This document shows, one piece after another, positions 1-7,938 of a DNA stretch of 25,974 nt. Below the pieces are notes generated by a model. The model did no database searches. It was not told where the DNA came from and saw only the letters and a list, made by a program, of their open reading frames with translations. Numbering within the stretch: the stretch's first letter is position 1; each line of letters starts with the position of its first letter. The stretch lies in IMG/VR virus record IMGVR_UViG_3300042923_001195, positions 1 through 25,974 of that record. The stretch is one strand, 5' to 3'. The DNA comes from a virus. The translations under genes and the position numbers were made by a program.

Positions 1-666
1 CCCAGACGAAATACAATTCTGGGTGTACTGGTAGTTGCCGATAATATTTAGTGCAATAAAACCCAATCTAAACTGGTACATCGTTAATTCGAAAATGTTC
101 AATATGTTAATGTTTTCTGCTTTCCATGCCATTCCGTTGAGCATACTGTGGATTGTCATTTCATCCTTTTTTTTGTATGCGAAGGAATTTCTGAACGAAT
201 TTACATCATCCATGAATTTCTTTGCTTGGTCATTTGCAAAGTTATATTCTTCTCGGACTGTTTTTGAAATGCAATTTCCAATTCGAATAATCTCTTGAAT
301 CGAATTGAAATTATGCCTATCAATTAATCCGTCTTCAAAATAAAAAAAAGCCTCAGAAGATGACATTACGTCACACATCAGCGCTTTCTTTTTGAATATA
401 AAATTAACGGCATCCAAGAATTGTGTCTTAAATTCATGACTGTTGTAGCAATTGGAGAAAACAATATCGAAATTACTAAATTGCTCACCCAAATCTTCGG
501 TAAGATTCAGCCTATCAATCAACAATAGTGATAAGTATTCGTTGTACTTGCTCTCGCCCAATTGAATAATCTCTCTGATAGTCGGCATATAGATATGCCC
601 GCAGTCAGGTATCTCAATTGGCATTCCAGCCAACAACTTCAATTCAATGTCTTCCATATTCATCAT
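1..666 (-). CDS. Uncharacterised late phage protein (3' end cut by window edge)
   Basis: The frame stays open from ATG at 666 to the left edge, giving 222 codons without a stop, so the C-terminus lies outside the window. The start has an AGGTGA SD about 8 nt upstream, in the end of the preceding gene. The protein starts MMNMEDIELKLLAG and then PIEIPDCGHIYMPTIREII. It is mostly helical and acidic, with no signal peptide or membrane segment. A short 'ideal value then REII' N-terminus of this kind occurs in proteins next to phage tail or connector genes, but I cannot name the family. Its place after the head-completion genes suggests a structural or assembly role, perhaps tail assembly. That role is inferred from position only. 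Confidence 0.7.
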   Translation of the reverse strand, partial: MMNMEDIELKLLAGMPIEIPDCGHIYMPTIREIIQLGESKYNEYLSLLLIDRLNLTEDLGEQFSNFDIVFSNCYNSHEFKTQFLDAVNFIFKKKALMCDVMSSSEAFFYFEDGLIDRHNFNSIQEIIRIGNCISKTVREEYNFANDQAKKFMDDVNSFRNSFAYKKKDEMTIHSMLNGMAWKAENINILNIFELTMYQFRLGFIALNIIGNYQYTQNCISSG

Positions 667-675
667 TGGTATCAC

Positions 676-1170
676 CTAACTAAAATCAACGATATTATAT
701 TCTATCGTGTACCCGCTGAATGAATCGTTGACTCGCAATACTAATCCTCTATAGAACTGCATCTTCCCAATTCCGAATAATCTCTGATTATTAAAAAGCT
801 CATCAATCTCATGTAAGATTCCATATGTTCTCAACTTACCATCTAGTCTGAGTTGGCTGTTATGACAAATAATATTGAACACGAGTCTTGAGTCTTTCCA
901 ATGAGAGCTGTCACCTTTTTTTATATAATCCATATAAACGGATAGGTAACTACCGGCATCAGTTTTCGTATCAGGTATCTTAGGATAGGGGAATATTCGA
1001 GTATATATAAGTTTCGCACGTTGCTCTAATGTTAGGTCAGGCAGAGCCAATGGATCAGGCAGTTCTTTTTCATTTGATTCATAATGTAGATACTTACAAA
1101 GATTCTGAGAATCAATTAGCTTCAACAATGTTTTATTGATATCCTCATTCAAATCAGCGAACTTACTCAA
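676..1170 (-). CDS. Probable head-tail connector or tail-completion protein
   Basis: A 164-residue protein starting at TTG, with AAAGGAGG 6 nt upstream; no ATG competes. No known motif is visible. The sequence is a soluble alpha/beta mix, with an N-terminal helical stretch and a beta-rich C-terminus (LRTYGILHEIDELF, then FYRGLVLRVNDSF). Small proteins placed between the capsid/connector genes and the tail genes of tailed phages are usually adaptors, stoppers or tail terminators, and the length fits. It lies 12 nt after the Ig-domain protein and 9 nt before the next gene, so it is co-transcribed and probably made in similar amounts. The function is inferred from position. Confidence 0.6.
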   Translation of the reverse strand: MSKFADLNEDINKTLLKLIDSQNLCKYLHYESNEKELPDPLALPDLTLEQRAKLIYTRIFPYPKIPDTKTDAGSYLSVYMDYIKKGDSSHWKDSRLVFNIICHNSQLRLDGKLRTYGILHEIDELFNNQRLFGIGKMQFYRGLVLRVNDSFSGYTIEYNIVDFS

Positions 1171-1182
1171 TGGATGCCTCCT

Positions 1183-2388
1183 TTACAATAGACTCTTAAT
1201 GTTAATCTCGAAAACTTTATGGTAAACAGGGAATATACCTGTTAGCACGACTTTTAGTTTTACCTTACCTATGGCATTAGACTTTAATGTACACTGAGTC
1301 GTAGAGTTGAATGGCATGGAAGCGGCAATTGGAGGACTTACGCCATCCTCGGCATACAAATAGAATTGAACAGTTTTCGTATTATCCACGATGAGATTGT
1401 TCTTCACAGTAGCCGTATAAGTTTTGCTCATACCATTAATGATGTCTAACGTTCCATCTAACTCAATAGAGTAATTATCGACTACTGTAAATTGTGCCGT
1501 TACTGTAGCCGTGTCGTAGACATTAGGATCGATTTCCAACGTTGCTTTTACGGTTACCGAACCATTTGCATGAGCTGATAAAATACCACTTTCATTTACA
1601 GTAGCAATTGCTGGATCACTCGTTGACCAGATGATATTTCTCTCTACTATAGCGTCATAGTTTTTAACCTCAGCGAATAACTGAAGTGTTTGATTGGCTT
1701 GGATAGAGAAGTTTTCACCGTTTAATATAGTTACCGAATAATTAGCAATACTTCCGTGGTAGTCTGCAATACCGTCAATGAGGTTATCTGCTGCTGATAT
1801 CTCGGTTTCCTGTAGAACTAGATAAATTAACCCTTGCTTCAGACGATCAACCGCAACAACTTTCCAAGCACGATTATCAATGATAAACCGTTTATCTTTG
1901 GCAATTTGAAATGATTCAATATTCGATGGGATGAGTAGATGCCTACGTTCATTGGTCACATCCAAGTATCTGCCCTGATCAACGCCAAAGTTAGTTAGGT
2001 TATCTGAGCGAAAGGTAAACCAAGTTTCTTGAGGTAGACTGTTCGCATTTAGCCATTTTAGAGGTGCTAGACATTTTGACATTGCGCCCTTATGGTACAC
2101 ATCTGTCATATCGTCTTTGACCACAATCAGCCAATTCTGGCCTTCCCAAAACACGATGTCGCCAGCATAAATAGGGTTATCTGTTTGAGATAAGATTTCT
2201 TTTGAATCCCTTACTTCAGAATTATCAATTATCCATACGCCGGTTAGAGTAGGGGAGGAGTTAATGTTAACTTCCTGATAAGATGGGGAGTCTTTAAAGC
2301 CACTAGAGATTCTAGATTTCATGCCACTTATAGCATTTTCTCGTAAACTAGAATTAACTCTGCTTCTATAGTCATCAATAAATGACAA
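1183..2388 (-). CDS. Head-tail connector-like protein with C-terminal bacterial Ig-like (Big_2) domain
   Basis: A 401-residue protein starting at TTG, with GGGGGAG 5 nt upstream. Residues 1-210 form a soluble beta-rich region resembling phage head-closure proteins (for example GDIVFWEGQNWLIVVKDD, a short beta-barrel pattern). From about residue 215 there is a Big_2-type domain: the strand IQANQTLQLFAEV, then the signature IIWSTSDPAIATVNESGIL and GSVTVKATL. A second Ig-like repeat follows to the C-terminus. Big_2 domains are common surface additions on phage virions and may bind carbohydrate on the cell surface. The gene lies between two small connector genes, so the Ig part probably decorates the neck or head. 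The fold call for the C-terminal half is firm; the N-terminal role is inferred. Confidence 0.75.
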   Translation of the reverse strand: MSFIDDYRSRVNSSLRENAISGMKSRISSGFKDSPSYQEVNINSSPTLTGVWIIDNSEVRDSKEILSQTDNPIYAGDIVFWEGQNWLIVVKDDMTDVYHKGAMSKCLAPLKWLNANSLPQETWFTFRSDNLTNFGVDQGRYLDVTNERRHLLIPSNIESFQIAKDKRFIIDNRAWKVVAVDRLKQGLIYLVLQETEISAADNLIDGIADYHGSIANYSVTILNGENFSIQANQTLQLFAEVKNYDAIVERNIIWSTSDPAIATVNESGILSAHANGSVTVKATLEIDPNVYDTATVTAQFTVVDNYSIELDGTLDIINGMSKTYTATVKNNLIVDNTKTVQFYLYAEDGVSPPIAASMPFNSTTQCTLKSNAIGKVKLKVVLTGIFPVYHKVFEINIKSLL

Positions 2389-2400
2389 TTAATCTCCCCC

Positions 2401-2820
2401 TTATTCAGTCACATTAAAATGGTAAAAAACCATATCCTCACAAGCCTCTGTAATTAGATCCTTCTTTAACTTAGATAATTTATCGATTAGATTACCGGGA
2501 GAAAATTGTTGGAAGTCTCGGTTGCCAACGCCGTTTCGGATATTCTCTAATCGTAAAAACTGTGGATTTATCCATTGAACAACCATAAATTTTGACAGTA
2601 TCGATTGTTCACTCTCAGATAAAGTAATCTCGAATGTACCGGTGGCATCGTTTCTCTTAGATAAATCCTGTTTGCAATACAAGAAGTCTGGAATTGCATT
2701 TCTAAGAAACCTATCTAACTGCTTCAACAAATCGGCATCGATCAGAGAGGCAAGTTCATAATCTGTAATTTTAATTAGAAATTTATCGTAAATTTGTTCG
2801 TATGTTGTGGGATCAGCCAT
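2401..2820 (-). CDS. Putative head-completion/connector protein
   Basis: A 139-residue, mainly helical protein with ATG at 2820. The SD is weak (AAGG, 12 nt upstream), and the gap to the upstream gene is only 14 nt, so translation is probably coupled. A central helical part (DADLLKQLDRFLRNAIPDF) is followed by LSESEQSILSKFMVVQWINP and a helical C-terminus. This architecture, a small helical protein directly after the capsid genes, is typical of connector proteins that attach to the portal, such as the gp15/gp6 class. No catalytic motif is present. It could equally be a conserved virion protein of unknown role. Confidence 0.6.
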   Translation of the reverse strand: MADPTTYEQIYDKFLIKITDYELASLIDADLLKQLDRFLRNAIPDFLYCKQDLSKRNDATGTFEITLSESEQSILSKFMVVQWINPQFLRLENIRNGVGNRDFQQFSPGNLIDKLSKLKKDLITEACEDMVFYHFNVTE

Positions 2821-2834
2821 AATGCATCACAACC

Positions 2835-3281
2835 TTATTTTTCATCCTTGTTGATCAACTGCTCAAGATCATATCCAGACCACTCAGCAAGAAACTTCAA
2901 TTTATTTTGAGCAATGTCATCAATATTTTTTGCGACAGCAATCACACGATCAGTAATATGTTTTTCTTCGATACCTTCAAGTTCCTTCTTAATTTTGGAG
3001 ATTGAGCCTTTTAGCAACGTTTCAAACTCTTGATCAGTGAAGGAGTCAACAGTTTTTACAGCATATCCTAGTTCTTCATTGATACTATTATCTTCAATGA
3101 CGAGATGTTTCTTAGAAAACAATTTGCAGAAACTGTTCAAGAAGTAGACTTCATCTTTATCGATTAGGATTGATGCTCCGGGAGGAACAGCCAATTCCCT
3201 AACACCGTCCATCAGGCGGATACCAACCATATGCTTATTTGGATTTTTAATTTTAATTTTTTCTGCCATAAATTTTTTCAT
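2835..3281 (-). CDS. Uncharacterised protein downstream of the major capsid gene
   Basis: A 148-residue protein rich in Lys, Glu and Ile. Two ATGs are possible. The one at 3281 directly abuts a GGGAG SD, while the one at 3269 (MAEKIKIKNP) sits 12 nt from it; I used the longer form. A beta-rich N-terminus (HMVGIRLMDGVRELAVPPGA, a small domain often seen in phage virion-associated proteins) is followed by helices with a coiled-coil flavour. It is separated from the capsid gene by a hairpin at 3297-3322. It may be a minor head protein. I do not recognise a family. Confidence 0.6.
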   Translation of the reverse strand: MKKFMAEKIKIKNPNKHMVGIRLMDGVRELAVPPGASILIDKDEVYFLNSFCKLFSKKHLVIEDNSINEELGYAVKTVDSFTDQEFETLLKGSISKIKKELEGIEEKHITDRVIAVAKNIDDIAQNKLKFLAEWSGYDLEQLINKDEK

Positions 3282-3296
3282 CTCCCAATTGGATTA

Positions 3297-3322
3297 ATAA
3301 GGGCAGAATCATCTACCCTTAT
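3297..3322 (-). other. Hairpin between the capsid gene and the next gene
   Basis: A 10-bp stem (ATAAGGGTAG with CTGCCCTTAT, one G-T pair) with a 6-nt loop on the minus strand. It lies just after the capsid stop codon and is not followed by a U-run. It is more likely to stabilise or process the abundant capsid mRNA, or to reduce read-through, than to be a full terminator. Confidence 0.5.
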
Positions 3323-3340
3323 CGTTATAATTTTATTCTT

Positions 3341-4207
3341 TTATAGAGTAGTGTCTTCGTATACAGCAAGTGCGTGACGAACAGGAACGATACCTGCGCC
3401 CATATGCTTATCAAAACGCATTTCATAAGAACGATCACCAATGTTAGTGCCATCCATAGGCTGAATCGATCCAGCAAATTGAACCTTGAGGGATTTGTTA
3501 GCAGCATCAATAGCAGGAACAATATAGATCAAACCTGCATCAAGTACTGTATTGAATCCAGTAAGGCCATCATAAGGATTTTCAAGAACTACAACTGGAG
3601 CATTCTTATATGTACCGATAATACCCGAGCGGTTTACTTCATCGATAATATTGTCGCTAGTACGGCTAGTAAGAGCAGTTAGAGCTGGCAGTTTTTGAAG
3701 TGCTTCGTAGTCGCCCACAATTGCACAACGACCAAAGCGTTGCATTTTAGCAAGCAATGGATCAAATGTAGTACCAACAACACCAGAACCAGATGCGTAG
3801 TTAGGGGAAGAGAGACCGCTAAAAGTAGCATAAAGAGTTTGTTGTACTTTTTGGTTTACTTTGCGCTCGAACTCATTTGCAACATCGCGAGTAAGTTCCA
3901 TGAAATCATAACGACCAGCAGCAACCTCAGCCCATTCAGCAACAGGGAAAGCGGAGAGAGCTTCAATTTCAAGCCCACTGTACGCATAACCAGTTTTGCT
4001 TTTTTGAGCAGTGGCATTAATTGCTTGCCAGTATGCTTTTACTTGCTCAGTTTTGTATTTGAATTTTGGACGCTCATCGAACGAAGTATTTTTTACATCA
4101 GCAATGTAGTTGATGTATTGCAAGCGAACATCGATGATATTGTCTACGATGAACGATGTCAATTGCATCAACTCATAACGGTTGTTAGGATTCGGGTTGG
4201 ATGCCAT
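3341..4207 (-). CDS. Major capsid protein (probable)
   Basis: A 288-residue soluble protein placed after the protease/scaffold and decoration genes, the usual place for the major capsid protein. The N-terminal helical arm (LMQLTSFIVDNIIDVRLQYI) is followed by an alpha/beta body containing the stretches RFGRCAIVGDYEALQKL and TYKNAPVVVLENPYDG, and a C-terminal MRFDKHMGAGIVPVRHALAV. This matches the general layout of HK97-fold capsids of the inducible-prophage type (an N-arm, a peripheral domain and a final strand near 'G..vv...a'). The ATG at 4207 directly follows a TAA that is in frame with an upstream 41-residue ORF, and there is no SD in front of it. Translation must therefore restart from, or read through, that ORF. 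The fold is inferred, not aligned. Confidence 0.75.
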   Translation of the reverse strand: MASNPNPNNRYELMQLTSFIVDNIIDVRLQYINYIADVKNTSFDERPKFKYKTEQVKAYWQAINATAQKSKTGYAYSGLEIEALSAFPVAEWAEVAAGRYDFMELTRDVANEFERKVNQKVQQTLYATFSGLSSPNYASGSGVVGTTFDPLLAKMQRFGRCAIVGDYEALQKLPALTALTSRTSDNIIDEVNRSGIIGTYKNAPVVVLENPYDGLTGFNTVLDAGLIYIVPAIDAANKSLKVQFAGSIQPMDGTNIGDRSYEMRFDKHMGAGIVPVRHALAVYEDTTL

Positions 4208-4333
4208 TTATTTAACGTGCTCAACAGCATCGGCATAATCAGCCTTTTGAACTTCTCCGAAATTCTTACCTTGAGTAAGAGTCGCATTGGAGAAAATTTC
4301 TACAATACCAGATTTTTTAGTAAGTTGACTCAT
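4208..4333 (-). CDS. 41-residue leader ORF in frame with and abutting the capsid gene
   Basis: ATG at 4333 has a strong SD (AAGGAGG, 11 nt spacing) and opens a 41-codon frame: MSQLTKKSGIVEIFSNATLT, then QGKNFGEVQKADYADAVEHVK. Its TAA (4208-4210) is followed at once by the capsid ATG in the same frame. The peptide is hydrophilic, helical at the end, and has no signal peptide. It could be a small structural or assembly protein whose translation drives the capsid by termination-reinitiation. It could also be the real N-terminus of a longer capsid precursor if the TAA is read through or is a point mutation. Confidence 0.65.
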   Translation of the reverse strand: MSQLTKKSGIVEIFSNATLTQGKNFGEVQKADYADAVEHVK

Positions 4334-4361
4334 TTCTATGAAATCCTCCTTATATTCTAAA

Positions 4362-4814
4362 TTAGTTAGAGACGACGATAAACTTCAAAGCATTTGCACC
4401 GTAAAGAGTTGTTTTTTCAATAACTTTTACAGTAATCTTTGGTGTACGTGCAGCAACGGCTTCAAGAGTACCGCCATCACCTATTGCAAAGATGGAATCA
4501 GCAGTGATACTTCCGTAAGTACCTTTGAATTGGTCAGTGGTGAAAATTTCACCAACTTTGAATGCTTTCAAGCGAAGATATTTACCAGAACCGACAACAA
4601 ATGCCGAGTCAGCAACCAATTCTTGATCAATTTTGTCATTTACGTTGTAAACGAAGAGTAGACCTGCGGCATCTCCAGCAGTGTCATCTACAACCGCAGC
4701 GGCAGTGCCAGCAGCATAGTTAGGGGTAACGAATGTACCGTTAGCGATAGCAGCAACGGATTTCAAATGTCCGATATAGTTGTTATCAGATTGTTGATTA
4801 ATAATAGCAGCCAT
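4362..4814 (-). CDS. Probable capsid decoration (cement) protein
   Basis: A 150-residue protein rich in Ala, Gly, Val and Thr with a beta-strand pattern, starting at ATG with AAGGAGG 11 nt upstream. It is 28 nt upstream of the capsid leader ORF and 30 nt after the protease/scaffold gene. Small beta-rich proteins in this position (protease, decoration, capsid order) are often trimeric head decoration proteins such as lambda gpD and its analogues. Visible landmarks are AAGLLFVYNVNDKIDQELV and the closing ALKFIVV. There is no enzyme motif. The length and composition fit, but the assignment is from context. Confidence 0.6.
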   Translation of the reverse strand: MAAIINQQSDNNYIGHLKSVAAIANGTFVTPNYAAGTAAAVVDDTAGDAAGLLFVYNVNDKIDQELVADSAFVVGSGKYLRLKAFKVGEIFTTDQFKGTYGSITADSIFAIGDGGTLEAVAARTPKITVKVIEKTTLYGANALKFIVVSN

Positions 4815-4844
4815 TATTTAATGATCCTCCTTGTATTTTGATTC

Positions 4845-6284
4845 TTATTTGCTTGCATAGAGACGAGATTTACGATCTTGAACCAATAAGTCTTCTTCTT
4901 TAGCAGCAATCACAACAACATCTTTTTTAGCGGCTGGAGCAATACCTTTACCTTTAAGAACCTCGGCAACGACAATCTCGTTAAGTTTTTGTTCGTTAAG
5001 TTCTTCGATAGCAGTTTTTACCTCATCCGATTTCAATGTATCTTCGGACAATAACTTTCCAAACTTCTCAGTCAGGACAGCTTTCTTAGCTTCGCTCTCG
5101 GCAGTTTCAACTTGTTCCTTATATGGTTTCAAGGCTTCTACCTGCGCATTTAATTCTGTTTCAGTGGCTTCCAGTTCTTTAACTTTTCCCTCTTGGGAAA
5201 CGACGAGATCATTCAATTCCTTAACTTTAGAATCAAGTTGCTTATTTTGTTCTTCAAGCAATACTAAATCCGCTTGAAGTTCTTCAACTGTTTTCATTTG
5301 TTTCTGAACCTCCTTAATTTCATTGATTTTATTATTTAACTCCACTTGCAGAGAATCTTTCTCTGACAGGAGTGTATTTATATTTACGCTATTAGGAATA
5401 AAACCAATTTTTCCTTCTACCCAAACTGATTCCGCATCTAGGATTACAACATCGCTCTGAATTGAATAATTGGCAGACCAATATGTCTCATAAGTATTCC
5501 AATCACCAATAATAACTTTGTCGTTATATAAATCACGAATCCAGTATCTATAATCCCTGTATTCAGTCCGGGGATTGATAGGGTTTAGGATATTGTAAAT
5601 TTGAGCCGAAATGTCATCTGCTTTGATAGAGGCAGATTCAATATGTGACGTAATTTCATTGCCTTTATTGAAATCCGATACACCCTTACCTAAATCCTTC
5701 TCCAGTGCTTCAGCAATAAGCAAAGTTGCAGAGGCTCGTACTTCAGCAGGATAGGAGACAAGACAATTTCCGAATAATTCATTTATAGTTGTTCCGTCAG
5801 TATAAGGAATTGATCGAACGCCTGTTTCTGCATTTTCTCCATAGGACGATACGAGTACTTCACAACTAAACTTCAATTCGCTGCTCTCGTATAATTCCTT
5901 TATTGCATCGCAAACCGCTGGAAATCGTTTATATACTTTTGCGGAACCCATCAATTTCAAAACTCCATCAGTTTCGTCTTTCCAAAAGTTGGAGTAGGAA
6001 CCGATCATTTCTGTATTTAATTGATTTGTCTTGGAGTTAAATTCATGAGTCAGTTCTTTGTATTTTCCGTTTTCTAACTTGTTGCGCGAAGCCACTAAAG
6101 GCATTCCGATATATTTTTCCTTGTTATCAACAACGCCATCTATAAAATCATCAGTAAATTGAGCTTTATTCAGATTGGCCTCATTGGTGAGAATACACAT
6201 ATCCAATTGCATAAAAATTGAATTAGAAGTCTCATTTAATTCTACAATTACAGGATTGACTGCAATTTTCTTCAGTTTTCTCAC
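4845..6284 (-). CDS. Prohead protease fused to scaffolding coiled coil
   Basis: A protein of about 479 residues. The N-terminal ~190 residues resemble a phage capsid-maturation protease or its inactive relative (MQLDMCILTNEANLNKAQF at the start, YIGMPLVASRN, and IPYTDGTTINELFGNCLVSY near the end of the domain). A short aromatic-rich insert follows at about 230-300. From about residue 300 a long coiled coil (LQADLVLLEEQNKQLDSKVKE and onward) and a charged tail form a scaffold-like arm. Portal-protease/scaffold-capsid order supports this. The only start in a standard set is GTG at 6284, but it lies inside the SD. CTG at 6275 is 8 nt after GGAGG and better placed. The first residues overlap the preceding small cysteine-rich ORF by about 50 nt. 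Confidence 0.7.
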   Translation of the reverse strand: MRKLKKIAVNPVIVELNETSNSIFMQLDMCILTNEANLNKAQFTDDFIDGVVDNKEKYIGMPLVASRNKLENGKYKELTHEFNSKTNQLNTEMIGSYSNFWKDETDGVLKLMGSAKVYKRFPAVCDAIKELYESSELKFSCEVLVSSYGENAETGVRSIPYTDGTTINELFGNCLVSYPAEVRASATLLIAEALEKDLGKGVSDFNKGNEITSHIESASIKADDISAQIYNILNPINPRTEYRDYRYWIRDLYNDKVIIGDWNTYETYWSANYSIQSDVVILDAESVWVEGKIGFIPNSVNINTLLSEKDSLQVELNNKINEIKEVQKQMKTVEELQADLVLLEEQNKQLDSKVKELNDLVVSQEGKVKELEATETELNAQVEALKPYKEQVETAESEAKKAVLTEKFGKLLSEDTLKSDEVKTAIEELNEQKLNEIVVAEVLKGKGIAPAAKKDVVVIAAKEEDLLVQDRKSRLYASK

Positions 6285-6390
6285 CTCCCTCTACCGAATT
6301 AATGGTTTGACCGAATTCGAAAAAGAGTATTTTGTTGTTCTCTTTAGAAAGGCACGAACACTCGATCTTCTTAGGAATAGAATTAATCAT
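6232..6390 (-). CDS. Small cysteine-rich ORF between portal and protease genes
   Basis: A 52-codon ORF starts at ATG 6390, 7 nt after GAGGG, immediately after the portal stop codon. It reads MINSIPKKIECSCLSKENNK, then ILFFEFGQTI, and ends in CSQSCNCRIK. Five cysteines, in CxC and CxxxCxC spacing, suggest metal binding. The end overlaps the start of the protease gene in another frame. The SD and position are good, but the overlap with a clear gene lowers confidence. It is too short for most gene callers. Confidence 0.45.
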   Translation of the reverse strand: MINSIPKKIECSCLSKENNKILFFEFGQTINSVEGGEKTEENCSQSCNCRIK

Positions 6391-6399
6391 TATTCACCC

Positions 6400-7923
6400 T
6401 CAATCAGTTGGGGATGGACTGGAATTCCCGCCCGAACTTTTGCTTCTACTAGTATTAGAGTTGCCATCTTTCTTTGTCGGTGCTCCACCTTTTCCATCAG
6501 GAGTCATTGTATGTGCATTGAGTGGAGGCTTAACAATATCTTGAATCTTCAATACCTTTTGTTCGTACTCTATCGAACCCAACACATAACCGTAGGGAAT
6601 TCCAAGTAGGGCTTCAGCCCAAGGAGCAAAATGACCTGTTTGCATGTAGAATTCCTTACAAGCATCAATATGCTTATCCTTATCGAGCATGGTTGTACGA
6701 TCAAAATAAAACCTACAACTTAGAGATGTAGGGAGGAGGTCTTTGATATAGCGATTAATAATGGTTTCGAATTGTTCAAGTACTGCAAATATGTATCTAC
6801 TTAACTTCTCACTATTAACTTGGGCTGATGAATAGTTGGCTCCAGCACCGTATACTAAAGCTTCAGAGACACCTAAGTTCATAAATATATCCGAGTTAAT
6901 CTTTGAGTAAAGATCCTTAGTAAACATAGTGTTATCAATTTTCAATGCTTCAATTTTGAAGAAATCAGGAAGAGCAATCAAACCAGTTCCACTTGTATCA
7001 GCGGATGATGCATTGGTTCCATTTGTTGCTTCCTTTTTCTGAAGCAATGCTGACAACTCCTTGAAGTAATGTTGAATGAGGGGAGTAGGTGTTGGCTTAT
7101 ATGTATCCTTTGCACCAGTAATTGATCCAGCATATAGAATCAATATCTGCTTAATCAATCTGTCTGCCATGCTACGTTCAACACGAGAAATGATTTCTTT
7201 TTGAATCAAAGAACTCCAAGCACCCATTGTCATGGGTAAACCCCAAGGCGTATTCCGATTGTTATCAATGGCAACTACGTCACAATTAGACAACTCAACG
7301 AATCTATAATCGTCACCTTTGTTTTTGTATTGATTGTAAGCAGCAATAGTGACTTCATCGGGCAAGGCTTCAATAATTCGTTCTATCTCGTATGCTTTAC
7401 CAGTAGTGGGCAATTGCATATCAATTTTTGATAAGTCAAACTCTACAACCCATTTACCATTTCTTTGTTTCCTTATTCGTAAATCATCCAAGTCTAGAAA
7501 CTGTACATATGAATTATTCCTCAAACACATTACAATTGTTCCAACTTCTCCGGTTTCATAGAGACCGTCTCTCACTAGGGCTTTTACATTGATTGTTTCC
7601 TCAAGGAATTCAACTATCTTTTGTTCATATCTCTTAATCTTTTTGACATCATCAAAATTTGACCAAGCAATATGAAAGTTTAACGTTGGAAGAGTCTTAA
7701 ATGTTTTTAGAACATCTTTCAAAACTCCGTGTTTATTAACAAGATATTTTGATGCTTTACGAATTTCCTTTACGTTCTTATATGGATTTTTCAAATAGTT
7801 ATAAAGTGTTGTGAGAGATACGTCATTCATCGAGGATGAATTTCCATACTGTGTGATAAAGTCCGTCATATTGCAAAGTTCTAATAGAGGATCAATTTCT
7901 TGATTCTCAACTGATATTGAAAT
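6400..7923 (-). CDS. Phage portal protein
   Basis: The protein forms the dodecameric ring through which DNA enters the head. It shows the portal layout: an N-terminal helical region, a clip/wing region with GLYETGEVGTIVMCLRNNSY, then the long stem helices (SRVERSMADRLIKQILILYA) and a C-terminal domain (RYIFAVLEQFETIINRYIKDLL, FYFDRTTMLDKDK), ending in a Gly/Ser/Pro-rich tail. It follows TerL by 16 nt. The first ATG (7869) has no SD, whereas a perfect AAAGGAGG is followed 7 nt later by ATT at 7923, in frame with no stop between. I therefore place the start there, giving about 507 residues (489 from the ATG). The ATG start cannot be excluded. Confidence 0.8.
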   Translation of the reverse strand: MSISVENQEIDPLLELCNMTDFITQYGNSSSMNDVSLTTLYNYLKNPYKNVKEIRKASKYLVNKHGVLKDVLKTFKTLPTLNFHIAWSNFDDVKKIKRYEQKIVEFLEETINVKALVRDGLYETGEVGTIVMCLRNNSYVQFLDLDDLRIRKQRNGKWVVEFDLSKIDMQLPTTGKAYEIERIIEALPDEVTIAAYNQYKNKGDDYRFVELSNCDVVAIDNNRNTPWGLPMTMGAWSSLIQKEIISRVERSMADRLIKQILILYAGSITGAKDTYKPTPTPLIQHYFKELSALLQKKEATNGTNASSADTSGTGLIALPDFFKIEALKIDNTMFTKDLYSKINSDIFMNLGVSEALVYGAGANYSSAQVNSEKLSRYIFAVLEQFETIINRYIKDLLPTSLSCRFYFDRTTMLDKDKHIDACKEFYMQTGHFAPWAEALLGIPYGYVLGSIEYEQKVLKIQDIVKPPLNAHTMTPDGKGGAPTKKDGNSNTSRSKSSGGNSSPSPTD

Positions 7924-7938
7924 GGGGAGACCTCCTTT

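Noticed and set aside
3695-4360. Long plus-strand open frame of 221 codons opposite the capsid gene
   Set aside because: It is a shadow of the capsid and leader genes, has no SD, and its cysteine- and serine-rich sequence lacks any domain pattern.
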